Below, in pieces: positions 6,701 through 14,870 of a stretch of DNA of 22,227 nt. Numbering within the stretch: position 1 is the first letter of the stretch; the number at the start of each line of letters is the position of its first letter. The translations under genes were made by a program, and so were the position numbers. The notes under the pieces were generated by a model that made no database searches, was not told the DNA's origin, and saw only the letters and a list, made by a program, of their open reading frames with translations. Source of the DNA: JBGSKY01 sp041740995 (GTDB lineage: Bacteria; Planctomycetota; Planctomycetia; Pirellulales; Pirellulaceae); the NCBI GenBank assembly GCA_041740995.1, contig JBGSKY010000297.1, positions 1 to 22,227 of the forward strand, written 5' to 3'.

Positions 6701-9471
6701 GCATCATTCGATAGGACGTTGATTAGCGCAAGTCTTGCGTTTCCTAAGTCCGCAATATGGAATCGATCAATCGAAATCCTACTTTGCTCTAGTTCCCGTG
6801 AATTTTGGATTGCATCGCTGATTAGCGAGCTAGCAAATTGAAGCTGGTCTTTTGTTTGAAGGATCTCAATTGGGTTGGATTGCTGTGAAGCGCTACGCAG
6901 TAACGTCGGCACTTCTTCGAGCAATTTAACCCACATCGGCCATACGCCATCGAGTGTTTTTCGATTGTTGCGATGCTCATTGAAAAAAGCGTCAACATAA
7001 AGATGAATGTTTCTAGACTCTTTCAGTCTAGAATCTATTTGTCGAATCCACTGGAGATAGATTTCGGATTTCCAATAGCTTTCATCAGTAAGTTGGCCCC
7101 CCCCTGCGCGATTTGCCATCGAACGTTGCAATTGTCGTAGATTTGATGCTCGATCTGCAAAGGCTTTACGTTCCTCGGGACTAAACGCACTTGAAAACTT
7201 GTTTATCCGTTCTAAAAACGAATCAAACAGACTTGCGAACGAAAGTTGCCGATCGCGAATTTGATTCGCTTGAAGCATCCCTAATACATTTTTAAATGAT
7301 TGTTGGCTGACAATCAAACTTTCCATTTCTATGGATGCAGCGGTAAGTACTTCCTCGCCAAAGAGTTGGCGGTTAGCTTTTTCAAGGGCTGCTATAGATG
7401 TCGATAACGTCACTAGGTCAAGTTCGCGTTGCTTTTGAATTTTTACGTCATCGCGATCCTGAATTCGGAGGTCAAAACTGGCGACTTTTGCGAAACTATC
7501 TCGCAATGGGAAATGAAGAAAACTAGTTAGATCGATCAGACTATCTTGCTCCTCCCACGAACCGCTCTTTTTGGTCATGAGTGCGAACGATTCCTCTAAC
7601 TGCTGCATCTCATCAATCGACAAAGGGAACGGCGTTATCCAGTCGCCTCTGTTAGAACGATCCGGCATTGCTTTTTCACCGGCAATGACCGCTGTAATCC
7701 AGGCTTGTAATCGTTCGTTGACAGATGCAAGTTTCTTGGTCTGCTCATAACGATATTGAAGTTGATCCCATCGCTGGGCAGTAACATGCGATTGACTGAC
7801 GATCCATTGCCTAGCAACACTTTCGCCAACCTGTCCATTTCGATCGACTGCCCGAAACCGAAAGCTGATTAGATCCCCTGGCAGCGCATTCAACGCAATC
7901 GGATCTAGATTCCAACGAACAATGCCTGGCTCACTGACGTTCATCACGACGGGTTGCGTCGTTGTTTTGGCTTGACCGACTTGCCATTCTGCCTCACAAA
8001 AATCAACGGCAAACTCATCGACAATTTTAAGCTGCAACTCAGTGACTTGATGTGTCTTTATGAATTGAGTCGTCGAATCGTTCTGGTCGATCCACGACAG
8101 CCTCGGCGGCTGGTCGACCAACGCATCGATTGCGAACCATTTGGAAGTGTCATTAGATTTCCCGCTCGCCACTGACACAGCATGTGTCGAGTATGTTCCG
8201 CTTGAATTGACTGTCCATTCTGCTTGAAGCATATTGTCGCTTCGATTGATCATAGGCACAAATTGCGAAGAACTAGCAATCAGCTCGCCGGTCGGTAAGT
8301 CCGCATTTGAGTCAAGTTTAAATTGCAACTGTCCTTGCCCAACGAGTTCCGATGATTTGAATCTCGCTGTTACTTTCGTACCAATAACACAATCGATTCT
8401 CCCGTTCCAGTCTTCTAGCGTAGTTGCCGAGGTTTTGGAGTAATCAGGAAACTCTAGCGTGATTGAACTCGGTGTAAGACTGGGCCTTCCGACAAGCTCA
8501 ACAGGATACCATGCACTGGCTGACCGCCCCGCAAGCAATCTCAATTTCGCATGCGTATCATCAATCGAAATCGTTTGAACAAATCGACGATGCACATCGT
8601 TTTCCGCAATCATCGGTTGGATTGCACGTTTGCCTTCTGACGTCAAAATCTCAAGATCGATTGATCTTGGTTCGCCCTGAGTTGCACGACCGACAACCGT
8701 GAACACTTCATTTCGCAGTTCGATCCAACTCCCCTCGCTCCGATCAAAAACCAGCTCAAACTCAACGATTCGACCAACATCGACAAACGGTAGCCAAACT
8801 CTAGCAACTCGATGCGCCATGGCTGTTTGAGGAATGAAAAAAGTCGAGACAAAACTAATAAGGCTAATGACGGTCGTAATCAAAAGCGGGGCGACTTTGT
8901 TCCAACGAAGCACATGATGCGGAGCAACCGTTTCTAAGCGGTCAGCCACTTTTGAATGAAGTGCATCAACAAATTCTGCTGAACCATTCCTTCGAACGAT
9001 TGAACTGGTGGGGCCATCAGCCGGTTGAAATGGCAATTTAGCGGGTGCTAAACGCTCAGCGGCAAGCTCGAAAGATGAAAGCAACGAATCACGAAGGTTC
9101 GGTGCGATCGATTCAATCACCTGAGCGAGCCACTCGGCAGAATGGAGATTTCGTAATCGTTGATAAAGCGAAGCGATGAGCGCCACACTCGTTGATACAA
9201 AAAGGACTGCTGCAACCAGCCATCGCTGCGCATCCGACATCGCGGTCAAATGATCGAACAATATCGCGAACATCGTAGCAATAATGCCGACCAAACTCCC
9301 AACACATAGAGCACGCAGCCAAAAGATTCGTTCAAGCCTCGATGAAATGCTCTGCAAACGTCGTGAAGTACTTAATGGAAGTTCTTGCGCTAAACGCTTC
9401 AGTGAAAATTGATCAAGTGATGATCTATGGACCCGCGTAGTACTTCCACCATTCGATTTTGACGATTTCAT
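3766..9471 (-). CDS. Giant DUF4175-like membrane protein with long charged helical region (1901 residues)
   Basis: The function is unknown. The N-terminus resembles DUF4175-type proteins: membrane helices at about 52-73, 84-102 and 194-216, with a soluble insert (about 105-190) between the second and third. Residues about 217-520 look like beta-rich extracytoplasmic domains, with phrases such as ARVWLPFVDVG and ITLEFPDYS. From about 560 to 1700 the protein is mostly polar helix, rich in Gln, Glu, Arg and Ala. An extreme Asn/Arg/Glu-rich stretch at about 1415-1500 is probably coiled coil. Residues about 1740-1785 are a Ser/Asn/Gly-rich low-complexity linker, followed by a short tail. The ATG at 9471 overlaps the upstream stop by four bases (ATGA), and its own stop overlaps the next GTG. 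A run of eight G lies in the coding strand near residue 790. Topology predicts most of the chain outside the cytoplasmic membrane. It may be a scaffold or tether for the operon's complex. Confidence 0.8.
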   Translation of the reverse strand: MKSSKSNGGSTTRVHRSSLDQFSLKRLAQELPLSTSRRLQSISSRLERIFWLRALCVGSLVGIIATMFAILFDHLTAMSDAQRWLVAAVLFVSTSVALIASLYQRLRNLHSAEWLAQVIESIAPNLRDSLLSSFELAAERLAPAKLPFQPADGPTSSIVRRNGSAEFVDALHSKVADRLETVAPHHVLRWNKVAPLLITTVISLISFVSTFFIPQTAMAHRVARVWLPFVDVGRIVEFELVFDRSEGSWIELRNEVFTVVGRATQGEPRSIDLEILTSEGKRAIQPMIAENDVHRRFVQTISIDDTHAKLRLLAGRSASAWYPVELVGRPSLTPSSITLEFPDYSKTSATTLEDWNGRIDCVIGTKVTARFKSSELVGQGQLQFKLDSNADLPTGELIASSSQFVPMINRSDNMLQAEWTVNSSGTYSTHAVSVASGKSNDTSKWFAIDALVDQPPRLSWIDQNDSTTQFIKTHQVTELQLKIVDEFAVDFCEAEWQVGQAKTTTQPVVMNVSEPGIVRWNLDPIALNALPGDLISFRFRAVDRNGQVGESVARQWIVSQSHVTAQRWDQLQYRYEQTKKLASVNERLQAWITAVIAGEKAMPDRSNRGDWITPFPLSIDEMQQLEESFALMTKKSGSWEEQDSLIDLTSFLHFPLRDSFAKVASFDLRIQDRDDVKIQKQRELDLVTLSTSIAALEKANRQLFGEEVLTAASIEMESLIVSQQSFKNVLGMLQANQIRDRQLSFASLFDSFLERINKFSSAFSPEERKAFADRASNLRQLQRSMANRAGGGQLTDESYWKSEIYLQWIRQIDSRLKESRNIHLYVDAFFNEHRNNRKTLDGVWPMWVKLLEEVPTLLRSASQQSNPIEILQTKDQLQFASSLISDAIQNSRELEQSRISIDRFHIADLGNARLALINVLSNDAEDLGTLQDTLAELIPAIKMLISSHRLELAHQSMATISEQEKQTSDSEYLNRILQPKYLNDFDFQVDRTRDAIHALPFNEIAKREMQELSWGTRKQVIASEINSRRWSNTKLRRMTIPLEALGEHLVRTQRAILGDVQNARSIVAKYIPRIEQVAQQASEVSRNLNANLQSDGDAKGKAQTLQSGSADLQDILAQLTSSLQNIASSQDLLNAAQAEVSSQADRALASLAIAQQKSSETLDRAVAELRQNPGTSKDSAASQEAVERQKELQSALEEISNSFSDSPNRPQKSEAANPDQDPLYQQAEFFRKLSELSPESILKELEKQLPTRPAMKEELYDIVTQEAKDAVAGIDRSEDLQQQFQREFEQADPITKAAKQAIINQSQNIAQQLRRIVDQDLSWLQQSASRGQQQVEAAEFLSVRETLRSYSQQLAELSPNSPSELLKKEISAAESRLGLTLERFKADIRKLNATQATAIATEPQRQKDLSREAAEWSRRFEQERNNSLQAEERNRTNQLNDSNRRLENQQRNLNQANERESRENDKFNKSKKSENDVRQLSNARGQREKAERELAATQLLRDQASVVQAEAAQAVLDRRPPIDPQTLNSENPHADLAKRVGALAEESLNQIEDRVDSLLREINELAPATPTYDAAGEIAGKEQTLREDLEQVNEQLRRAARHSVRLGDQSAATELAAIAKQTDKIVEGEMKMFTDLFDDAKENTLTSSSQKQKPIDAGVGESAIQSLSKSQHELDLAIRSAQAFADKRPLEISAEQMTKDSSKTISVQELDAEFSKMFGELLSDAEMAHLLDEFDDLVYSQSGKVGQNTDQPNTSNAQSNSNSSTSEGGPEKNGPSGKGSASKTALQKSADSIADLLAQKRMKTNQSPSASQPNVDGKTSSAFGSAQAPPASDVESKLVESNDEALNNGNRAKPAINEGWSKLRQNQLKDIKLESRADIDSPYQESIDAYFRALSKLKATP
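3777..3781 (-). promoter_or_regulatory. Ribosome binding site supporting the GTG start of the toroid gene
   Basis: On the minus strand GAAGG lies 7 bases before the GTG at 3769, inside the 3' end of the upstream 1901-codon gene. It supports the early GTG start over the internal ATG at 3568 and fits translational coupling. Confidence 0.5.
7097..7104 (-). repeat. G8 homopolymer tract inside the giant ORF
   Basis: Eight consecutive C on the plus strand (G on the coding strand) encode Gly-Gly-Gly at about residues 789-791. Synonymous glycine codons could have broken the run. A one-base slip would truncate the protein at less than half length. Confidence 0.9.
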
Positions 9472-11789
9472 AACAAGCCATTCTTTTTACGTAGAATCCA
9501 TTCGCCTGAAAAGCACAGGATTAGAGGTATGAAATACCAATACGATTCCCATAATTTCAACTCGCTGCGAACGACACTTGCAGTCGAGATTGATTTTAGC
9601 CGAGTCATCAGTTCGGGTAGCGTTTTTCGATTGAAGTACCCGCCACCGATTTTTGCAGACGCTTCTTGCATGGCAACCGTATCTTCGTCACCGTTCAATA
9701 TTTCATCTCGATTTTCGTCTGAGACAAAAATGTCAGCAGCAATTGTTTGTTGAGAAAGCGACATGCCCTCAGTTTCAAATCTCAACTTGTAATGTCCGCT
9801 TGGTTGTGCGGGCAGCAACGTATCAAAAAAACCGTTGCGGCCAGTTTGCGATTGCATCAAGAATCGCTGACTTGTTGAAGCACCAGTATCGACAGGGTCA
9901 ATGATCGCGAATACGTGGCGAGTCTGCGGATCTGTAAAGACCGACGTGTTGAGTCGCACACGAACTGGTATGACTTCGGTAGGCTTAAAGATTTTCGTTG
10001 GCACATCCAATTCAACTTGTTCGGTACGAATAAGAAACGGCTTACGCGCGTATTGCCTGCAAACTTGAGCCCAGAAGGTTCGATGTACAGAATCCGCGAA
10101 CCGATAACGCCACTTCCAAGTCTGATCGGTTGCGCTATAAAAAACGCGACCGCTACCGACGCGTTGTTCAAGAAAGACTGTTGGCTGTGTCTTTGAATCT
10201 TCGGTCGAACCAGATGCCAGGACCGTTGCGACCGTCTTTGGTTTGGCGAAGGACTGCAAGTATATTGGTGCCAGCTGATTCCATTGAGATGGTAAGTTCC
10301 CTAGTGTCGTTGATGTCAACAAGCCCGCAAATACGTCACTCTTTGGATCATTGGCCCATTGGATATTAAATGGAAGAGACTCATATATTCGCGGTGCACG
10401 ACTAGCATCTTCAGCTTCAAAAGGAAATAGGTTCGAAAGATCATTCCAACCGCTTTTGTGAAAATAACCGTGACTTCCATCAATTAGGACCAATCCTCCG
10501 CCTGTCTCGGATACGAACCTTTCGACCAAGGATTGCGACGATTCATTGAACAGCGAATTTGGTATTTCGCCTAAAATAATAAGCTCATATTTAGCAAGCC
10601 GATCGAGGTCTTGAAATACACCAGTTGCATTCAGCTCGTTCGCTGACTCTGCAGATTCGAGGATAAAGGTATCAACCTGCCAAGCTGAATCACGCTCCAA
10701 CGCATTTCGAATGTACCGCGTCTCCCATCTTGCCCGACTATCAATGATCAAAACGCGGTTTCGAATCATACTGACCCAAACTCGAAATTTGATCGCGTTA
10801 TTCCTAAGATCCGCGTCATCCGTCAATGCGTCTTCGGAATCGATTCTCGCTTCGAATTCCAATGCAATAGAACGCTCTTGATCGCTTTGAGTTAAATCTA
10901 GGTTTCGATTTTCTTGGGCTTGAGCAATCGATTGCTCTAGCGCGAAATCAAACTCGATTCGACGCTCGCTTTCCGCTTCTGTAGTAGCCGCCAAATTTTG
11001 CGTCCAAACAACTTCCTGACCAAAGCGAATTGACAACTTTGAAGTGGATCTATTCGGCGTCGCTACGCGAATTGTTCCGTGCAGTTTGTCACGTTGGTCG
11101 ACTTGATCAGGCGAATCAATCGACAATATTTTTGCGTCTTGTCTCCCTTCAATTGGATCAGTTCCGACAAAGAAGACTGGTTTTCGGCTCTCTTTTCGGT
11201 CCAAGCAAGCATCCATGATTGAAATACCGGAATTGTTGGCACCATCGGTAACCACAACCACAGCCGCATCTTTATGACTGAGGATCAATTCCCCAATCTC
11301 TGAGTTGGATCGAAAGTCTTTCGGTTCTGGGACTTTTACGAGTGACGGAACTGGCGTCAAGCTTCTGAGCTTTGAATCCCAAATTGACGTCCATTGACTA
11401 CCACTCGAATGAACGACAGATACGTTAAATTGTTTTGCCAATTCATCGAGCCGAAACTCCGATGAGTCTGTTAAGAGTTTGGCTGCAAAATTCCATCGGT
11501 TAGACGTCGAATCAACTTTTCGCAACATGCTCTGCGAATCGTCGATCACCAACAGCAAATCCTCTGGATCGCCGACAACATTGGCAAAACGCAACGTCGG
11601 TTCTAGCAGCATAATCACGACCAAAAAGGTCGCCGCTGCTCGTAAGCAAGCCGCCGACTTTCCTGCCATTCGCCAAGCGTTGCGATAAATGAGCTCGCTT
11701 CGATAAAGCAGAAATGCAATCACACCTGCGATGGCCCCGCCGAACAGAACCATACCTACATTTTCGCTACTAAAAAAACCTTGAAACAT
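9468..11789 (-). CDS. Membrane protein with vWA domain and glutamine-amidotransferase-like fold
   Basis: The protein has 773 residues from the ATG at 11789. The frame stays open upstream to 11942, but those 51 codons overlap the BatA-like gene and encode an improbable cysteine-rich peptide just before a good membrane start, so I reject them. Membrane helices are at about 10-29 and 48-63, and a C-terminal one lies in WYFIPLILCFSGEWI, with a basic tail. A vWA domain begins at LLLVIDDSQSM, keeping the metal-site pattern Asp83-x-Ser85-x-Ser87. Around residues 345-430, RVLIIDSRARWETRYIRNAL followed by LIILGEIPNSL and GGGLVLIDGSHGYF matches the class I glutamine-amidotransferase-like fold found C-terminal to vWA domains in planctomycete proteins. 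I see no catalytic Cys there, so it is probably a binding rather than a transferase domain. The gene lies 49 bases after the BatA-like gene and overlaps the next by ATGA. Confidence 0.82.
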   Translation of the reverse strand: MFQGFFSSENVGMVLFGGAIAGVIAFLLYRSELIYRNAWRMAGKSAACLRAAATFLVVIMLLEPTLRFANVVGDPEDLLLVIDDSQSMLRKVDSTSNRWNFAAKLLTDSSEFRLDELAKQFNVSVVHSSGSQWTSIWDSKLRSLTPVPSLVKVPEPKDFRSNSEIGELILSHKDAAVVVVTDGANNSGISIMDACLDRKESRKPVFFVGTDPIEGRQDAKILSIDSPDQVDQRDKLHGTIRVATPNRSTSKLSIRFGQEVVWTQNLAATTEAESERRIEFDFALEQSIAQAQENRNLDLTQSDQERSIALEFEARIDSEDALTDDADLRNNAIKFRVWVSMIRNRVLIIDSRARWETRYIRNALERDSAWQVDTFILESAESANELNATGVFQDLDRLAKYELIILGEIPNSLFNESSQSLVERFVSETGGGLVLIDGSHGYFHKSGWNDLSNLFPFEAEDASRAPRIYESLPFNIQWANDPKSDVFAGLLTSTTLGNLPSQWNQLAPIYLQSFAKPKTVATVLASGSTEDSKTQPTVFLEQRVGSGRVFYSATDQTWKWRYRFADSVHRTFWAQVCRQYARKPFLIRTEQVELDVPTKIFKPTEVIPVRVRLNTSVFTDPQTRHVFAIIDPVDTGASTSQRFLMQSQTGRNGFFDTLLPAQPSGHYKLRFETEGMSLSQQTIAADIFVSDENRDEILNGDEDTVAMQEASAKIGGGYFNRKTLPELMTRLKSISTASVVRSELKLWESYWYFIPLILCFSGEWILRKKNGLL

Positions 11790-11838
11790 AAATTGCGAAT
11801 CTATTAAAAACTCTTTTTCATATTCGAACCAAATTTTT

Positions 11839-13956
11839 CTAACGCATCCAGCGTTGCAGCAGCAATTCGCTAAACATGGCGAACAACAAAACCGTGAGGA
11901 CAATCCGCCAGACTTCCGATCTCTGATTGTTGCTTTCTTCATACCCCTTCAGTGTATTAAGTTCACTTTCCGCATTTAATATTTTAGCGCCTACATCTTC
12001 GCAAAAGCTTTGAGTGTTTGCCTCACTTGCTACCGCCAAATTGGATTCTAATCGCGACATTTGTGTTGCAAGCAAACGCTCAACAGTTTGGTTCTCAGCG
12101 GCTTGTTCGACTGCTTTGTAAACAGCATTTACGGAAGCTCTCTGCTCCGCACTTCCAAGCTCCTTGAGCTCGTTTTGGAAGAATTGCGTTTCAGGCAAAA
12201 CAACATCCCACTTGGTGGGTGACTTTGTGTTGATTGGCGTCGCCAACTGCGGCAAAGGCTCGCCGGCGGGCAGATTTCGTTGCACTTGGTTGCTGAAAAT
12301 CAAACCACGAAAAATGTCCTGGATCGCTGGCACAAACGATGGAAGCAATGCAAAATTCGATTGCGTCGGATGTACATCGCAACTCATCAAAATGACTTTT
12401 CGCCGCGAATCTTCACTGCAAATAATCAATGGCAGGTTGTCAGCCAACTGTGCAATAACATTGATAGAATCGGATTGCAGAACTGAAAGACGCCAAGCGC
12501 TAAACACATTCCAAGCGGGACCTTGTTCGACGGCAGAATTTAAAGCGTTAGCCCACGGTTGCTTCGAGCTTGCCGTTGTTCGAACCTCGCTATTGGTGAA
12601 AACCTGTTGCTTAGTGTCTCGAATTTGAATCGAATCCCAGACGTCGCCAAGCTTTGGAAACAAATTCTTTTCGTACCAATCCAGCGCAATATCTGGACCT
12701 AAGAAAATTGTCAGCGAACCGTCTCTTGTAGATTCAAGAATCTTGTCTAGTACATTGTTATCGAGGCGGTCTACATTACAGAGCACAACATGCTTTGAAT
12801 TCTGTTGTAATGCGTTTACAATTTTTTTCTGATCTAGAGACTCAATTGGCTCACTGGGATTGAAAAGTCTTGGCAAATTTGAAACGGAAGTTGTGTTCGA
12901 AGGGTTATCAATGCTCGGTGGCCTAAGTGCTAGTTGCAAGAAAGGCGTCCCGTCGAGATTGAGGCCTTTGGCACCTTTATCTTTTGGTCTTCCATGAATC
13001 AGCAGGATTGGTTCTGGTTCAACACAACGAACAACCCATACCGCGGTATTGTCGAGCTCCAAATCATCTTCGGCAGCAATCAAAATTCGACAAAGATGGT
13101 CACCCGGGCGCAGCGGCGGCAGATTCACCCAAAAGGATTGCTCCTCCATCGGGTCAAGGTTTAACTCTCCGGTCGTTTGATTTTCGCCGTCGACTGTAAT
13201 TTCGTACTTGAGAGCACGATAGCTTTTCGATCCAAAGTTGTTGACGACACAACGTATTTTACCGCTCTGATTTGTTCCAACTAAATCATCGCCAGCTCTG
13301 TCGAATCCGACGGCTACATTATTTTTCTCCGAGAGCGATGTTATAACCGCCTCTTTTGGCAACAGAATGATTTCTGGCGGGTAATCGTACGAACGAATGC
13401 GATCTCGAAATGCTATCCGATTTTGACTTTCCATTCGGTCAATTTCCGTTTGCTGGAAATCAGTCAACACAAAAAACTGCAATTTTTCGTCGGGCAAGGA
13501 GTCAACTTCCATAGCGATTGCATCAAAGCAATCTTCCAGCGAAGCAGTCGCATCGAGCGTCGAAATCATTTGCGCACCTGATAACACCTGTTCATATCCA
13601 AGCCTTACGCTGCTTAAATTATCGATCGCTCCCAGCCTAAATTTGGCGTTCATTGAAGGTGATTTGTCTTCGACCCAGTAGGTTCGTTTAATCATTGTCG
13701 CATTTGCGCCGCGCCACCAGTCAACCGCTGGTCGCGCCATCGCGACTGCCAGCAACAGAGGGATGCTGAATCGGAGGGCAAGCAAGAGCAATTGCTGCCA
13801 CCTAAGTCTTCGATTGCGATCCGATTGCTTTGATTGCAAAAATTGCATCGCGCCCCAATGCACGACCTGCGACCGACCGCGATTTAGCAGGTGAATTATG
13901 ATCGGTATTGCTGCTGCCAAAGTCCCAACAAGCAAAGCTGCGTTTAGAAATATCAT
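11839..13956 (-). CDS. BatA-like vWA-domain membrane protein
   Basis: The 705-residue protein opens with the double-transmembrane module typical of BatA and relatives: helix about 4-24, then LLNRGRSQVVHWGAMQFL, then helix about 53-73 ending in ARPAVDWW. A vWA-like domain follows immediately, with the metal-site motif Asp97-Lys-Ser99-Pro-Ser101 (WVEDKSPSM). The middle has a CARDB/Ig-like segment (VVNNFGSKSYRALKYEITVDG, about 237-257) and a second alpha/beta part (ILLIHGRP, FLGPDIALDWY). A last membrane helix lies at about 684-702 before QRWMR. The ATG overlaps the DUF58 stop by four bases. BatA-type proteins work with MoxR ATPases and DUF58 proteins, but the substrate of this class is not known. 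I infer an envelope-anchored partner of the downstream vWA protein. Confidence 0.85.
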   Translation of the reverse strand: MIFLNAALLVGTLAAAIPIIIHLLNRGRSQVVHWGAMQFLQSKQSDRNRRLRWQQLLLLALRFSIPLLLAVAMARPAVDWWRGANATMIKRTYWVEDKSPSMNAKFRLGAIDNLSSVRLGYEQVLSGAQMISTLDATASLEDCFDAIAMEVDSLPDEKLQFFVLTDFQQTEIDRMESQNRIAFRDRIRSYDYPPEIILLPKEAVITSLSEKNNVAVGFDRAGDDLVGTNQSGKIRCVVNNFGSKSYRALKYEITVDGENQTTGELNLDPMEEQSFWVNLPPLRPGDHLCRILIAAEDDLELDNTAVWVVRCVEPEPILLIHGRPKDKGAKGLNLDGTPFLQLALRPPSIDNPSNTTSVSNLPRLFNPSEPIESLDQKKIVNALQQNSKHVVLCNVDRLDNNVLDKILESTRDGSLTIFLGPDIALDWYEKNLFPKLGDVWDSIQIRDTKQQVFTNSEVRTTASSKQPWANALNSAVEQGPAWNVFSAWRLSVLQSDSINVIAQLADNLPLIICSEDSRRKVILMSCDVHPTQSNFALLPSFVPAIQDIFRGLIFSNQVQRNLPAGEPLPQLATPINTKSPTKWDVVLPETQFFQNELKELGSAEQRASVNAVYKAVEQAAENQTVERLLATQMSRLESNLAVASEANTQSFCEDVGAKILNAESELNTLKGYEESNNQRSEVWRIVLTVLLFAMFSELLLQRWMR

Positions 13957-14870
13957 TGCACTGCGTTTCGACTGACAAGATATTTACGTAACGTCTGACT
14001 TAAATCTTGATCAGAAACGAAACTTTGGAAATCGATACTTTGCTGCGAGCATCCGTTGCGAAGTGCGTTTTGATGTTTTTCAAAGTTTTCGCGATAGGTG
14101 GTCGCCAGCAGCCGACAGTCTACTGTCTGCTGCAGTCCCAAATTTTCAAGATCTTGAAATTGAATACTGTTTCGAAACGGAAAATCAATTTCATCGGCGT
14201 CGAGCACTTGGCCGACAATGATATCGTGGCCAGCAGAACGCATTAGTTTAAAAACCTGAAGCAAAGAATCCGTTTCGTCAAAGCAGTCAGACAGCAAAAT
14301 GATTAACGCTCGCTTGGTCAGACGTTTGCTCAACGTTACAAGCGAATGGTGAATACCGCGTTCCGATGCACTTGGTTTTGAATCAGTTAGTCGGGTAAGA
14401 ATTTCTTGCAAATAGTTCGCTCGATTTCGAGGAGGCAAAAAAGTTTCATCGTGTTCGCCTAGACAAGCCAGTCCAACCGCGTCTTGGTTGTGAAGCACAA
14501 GATAAGCCAAGCTTGCCGCAATCGCTGAAGCATAGTTCCACTTGCTCATTCCATTTGAACGCGATCCGCAGTAATTCATCGAAGCTGAGCAATCGATGGA
14601 GATAATACATTGAAGATTAATCTCTTCTTCGTATTGCCGCACGTAAAGCTTGTCGGTCTTGCCGTAGAGTTTCCAGTCTAGTGCGCGAAGCTGGTCACCA
14701 GGCACATAGGCCCGATGCTCTTTAAATTGGCTAGAGAAGCCTTTTTGTCGAGAGGCATGACGACCGATCGAAATCCCGTCGATCATTCGTTTGGCCAACA
14801 AATGCAAGCCTTGAACGGAGCGAACATTTTCAACAGAAAGAAGCTCGTCGTTGGACGATTTCGTTTGCAT
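13953..14870 (-). CDS. DUF58 domain protein (vWA-like, MoxR-associated type)
   Basis: First gene of the five-gene minus-strand unit, 305 residues, no signal peptide or membrane helix, so cytoplasmic. The DUF58 core is clear: GRHASRQKGFSSQFKEHRAY at 36-55, then PGDQLRALDWKLYGKTDKLY at 57-76 and an EEEINL segment. A vWA fold follows with the metal-site motif Asp93-x-Ser95-x-Ser97 (SIDCSASM), and a second acidic site near LLSDCFDETD (about 192-201). DUF58 proteins are usually encoded directly after a MoxR AAA+ ATPase. Here the upstream neighbour is a 372-base gap and then divergent mtnA, so any partner ATPase must be encoded elsewhere. The ATG at 14870 has no visible Shine-Dalgarno site. The gene probably carries the promoter of the whole unit. 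Confidence 0.9.
   Translation of the reverse strand: MQTKSSNDELLSVENVRSVQGLHLLAKRMIDGISIGRHASRQKGFSSQFKEHRAYVPGDQLRALDWKLYGKTDKLYVRQYEEEINLQCIISIDCSASMNYCGSRSNGMSKWNYASAIAASLAYLVLHNQDAVGLACLGEHDETFLPPRNRANYLQEILTRLTDSKPSASERGIHHSLVTLSKRLTKRALIILLSDCFDETDSLLQVFKLMRSAGHDIIVGQVLDADEIDFPFRNSIQFQDLENLGLQQTVDCRLLATTYRENFEKHQNALRNGCSQQSIDFQSFVSDQDLSQTLRKYLVSRNAVQ

Noticed and set aside
11790..11942. N-terminal extension of the vWA/amidotransferase-fold protein back to 11942
   Set aside because: It overlaps the end of the BatA-like gene and encodes an odd cysteine-rich peptide. The ATG at 11789 gives a proper membrane-protein start.
12164..12628. 154-codon open frame antisense to the BatA-like gene
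   Set aside because: No recognisable motif, no ribosome site, shadow of a real gene.
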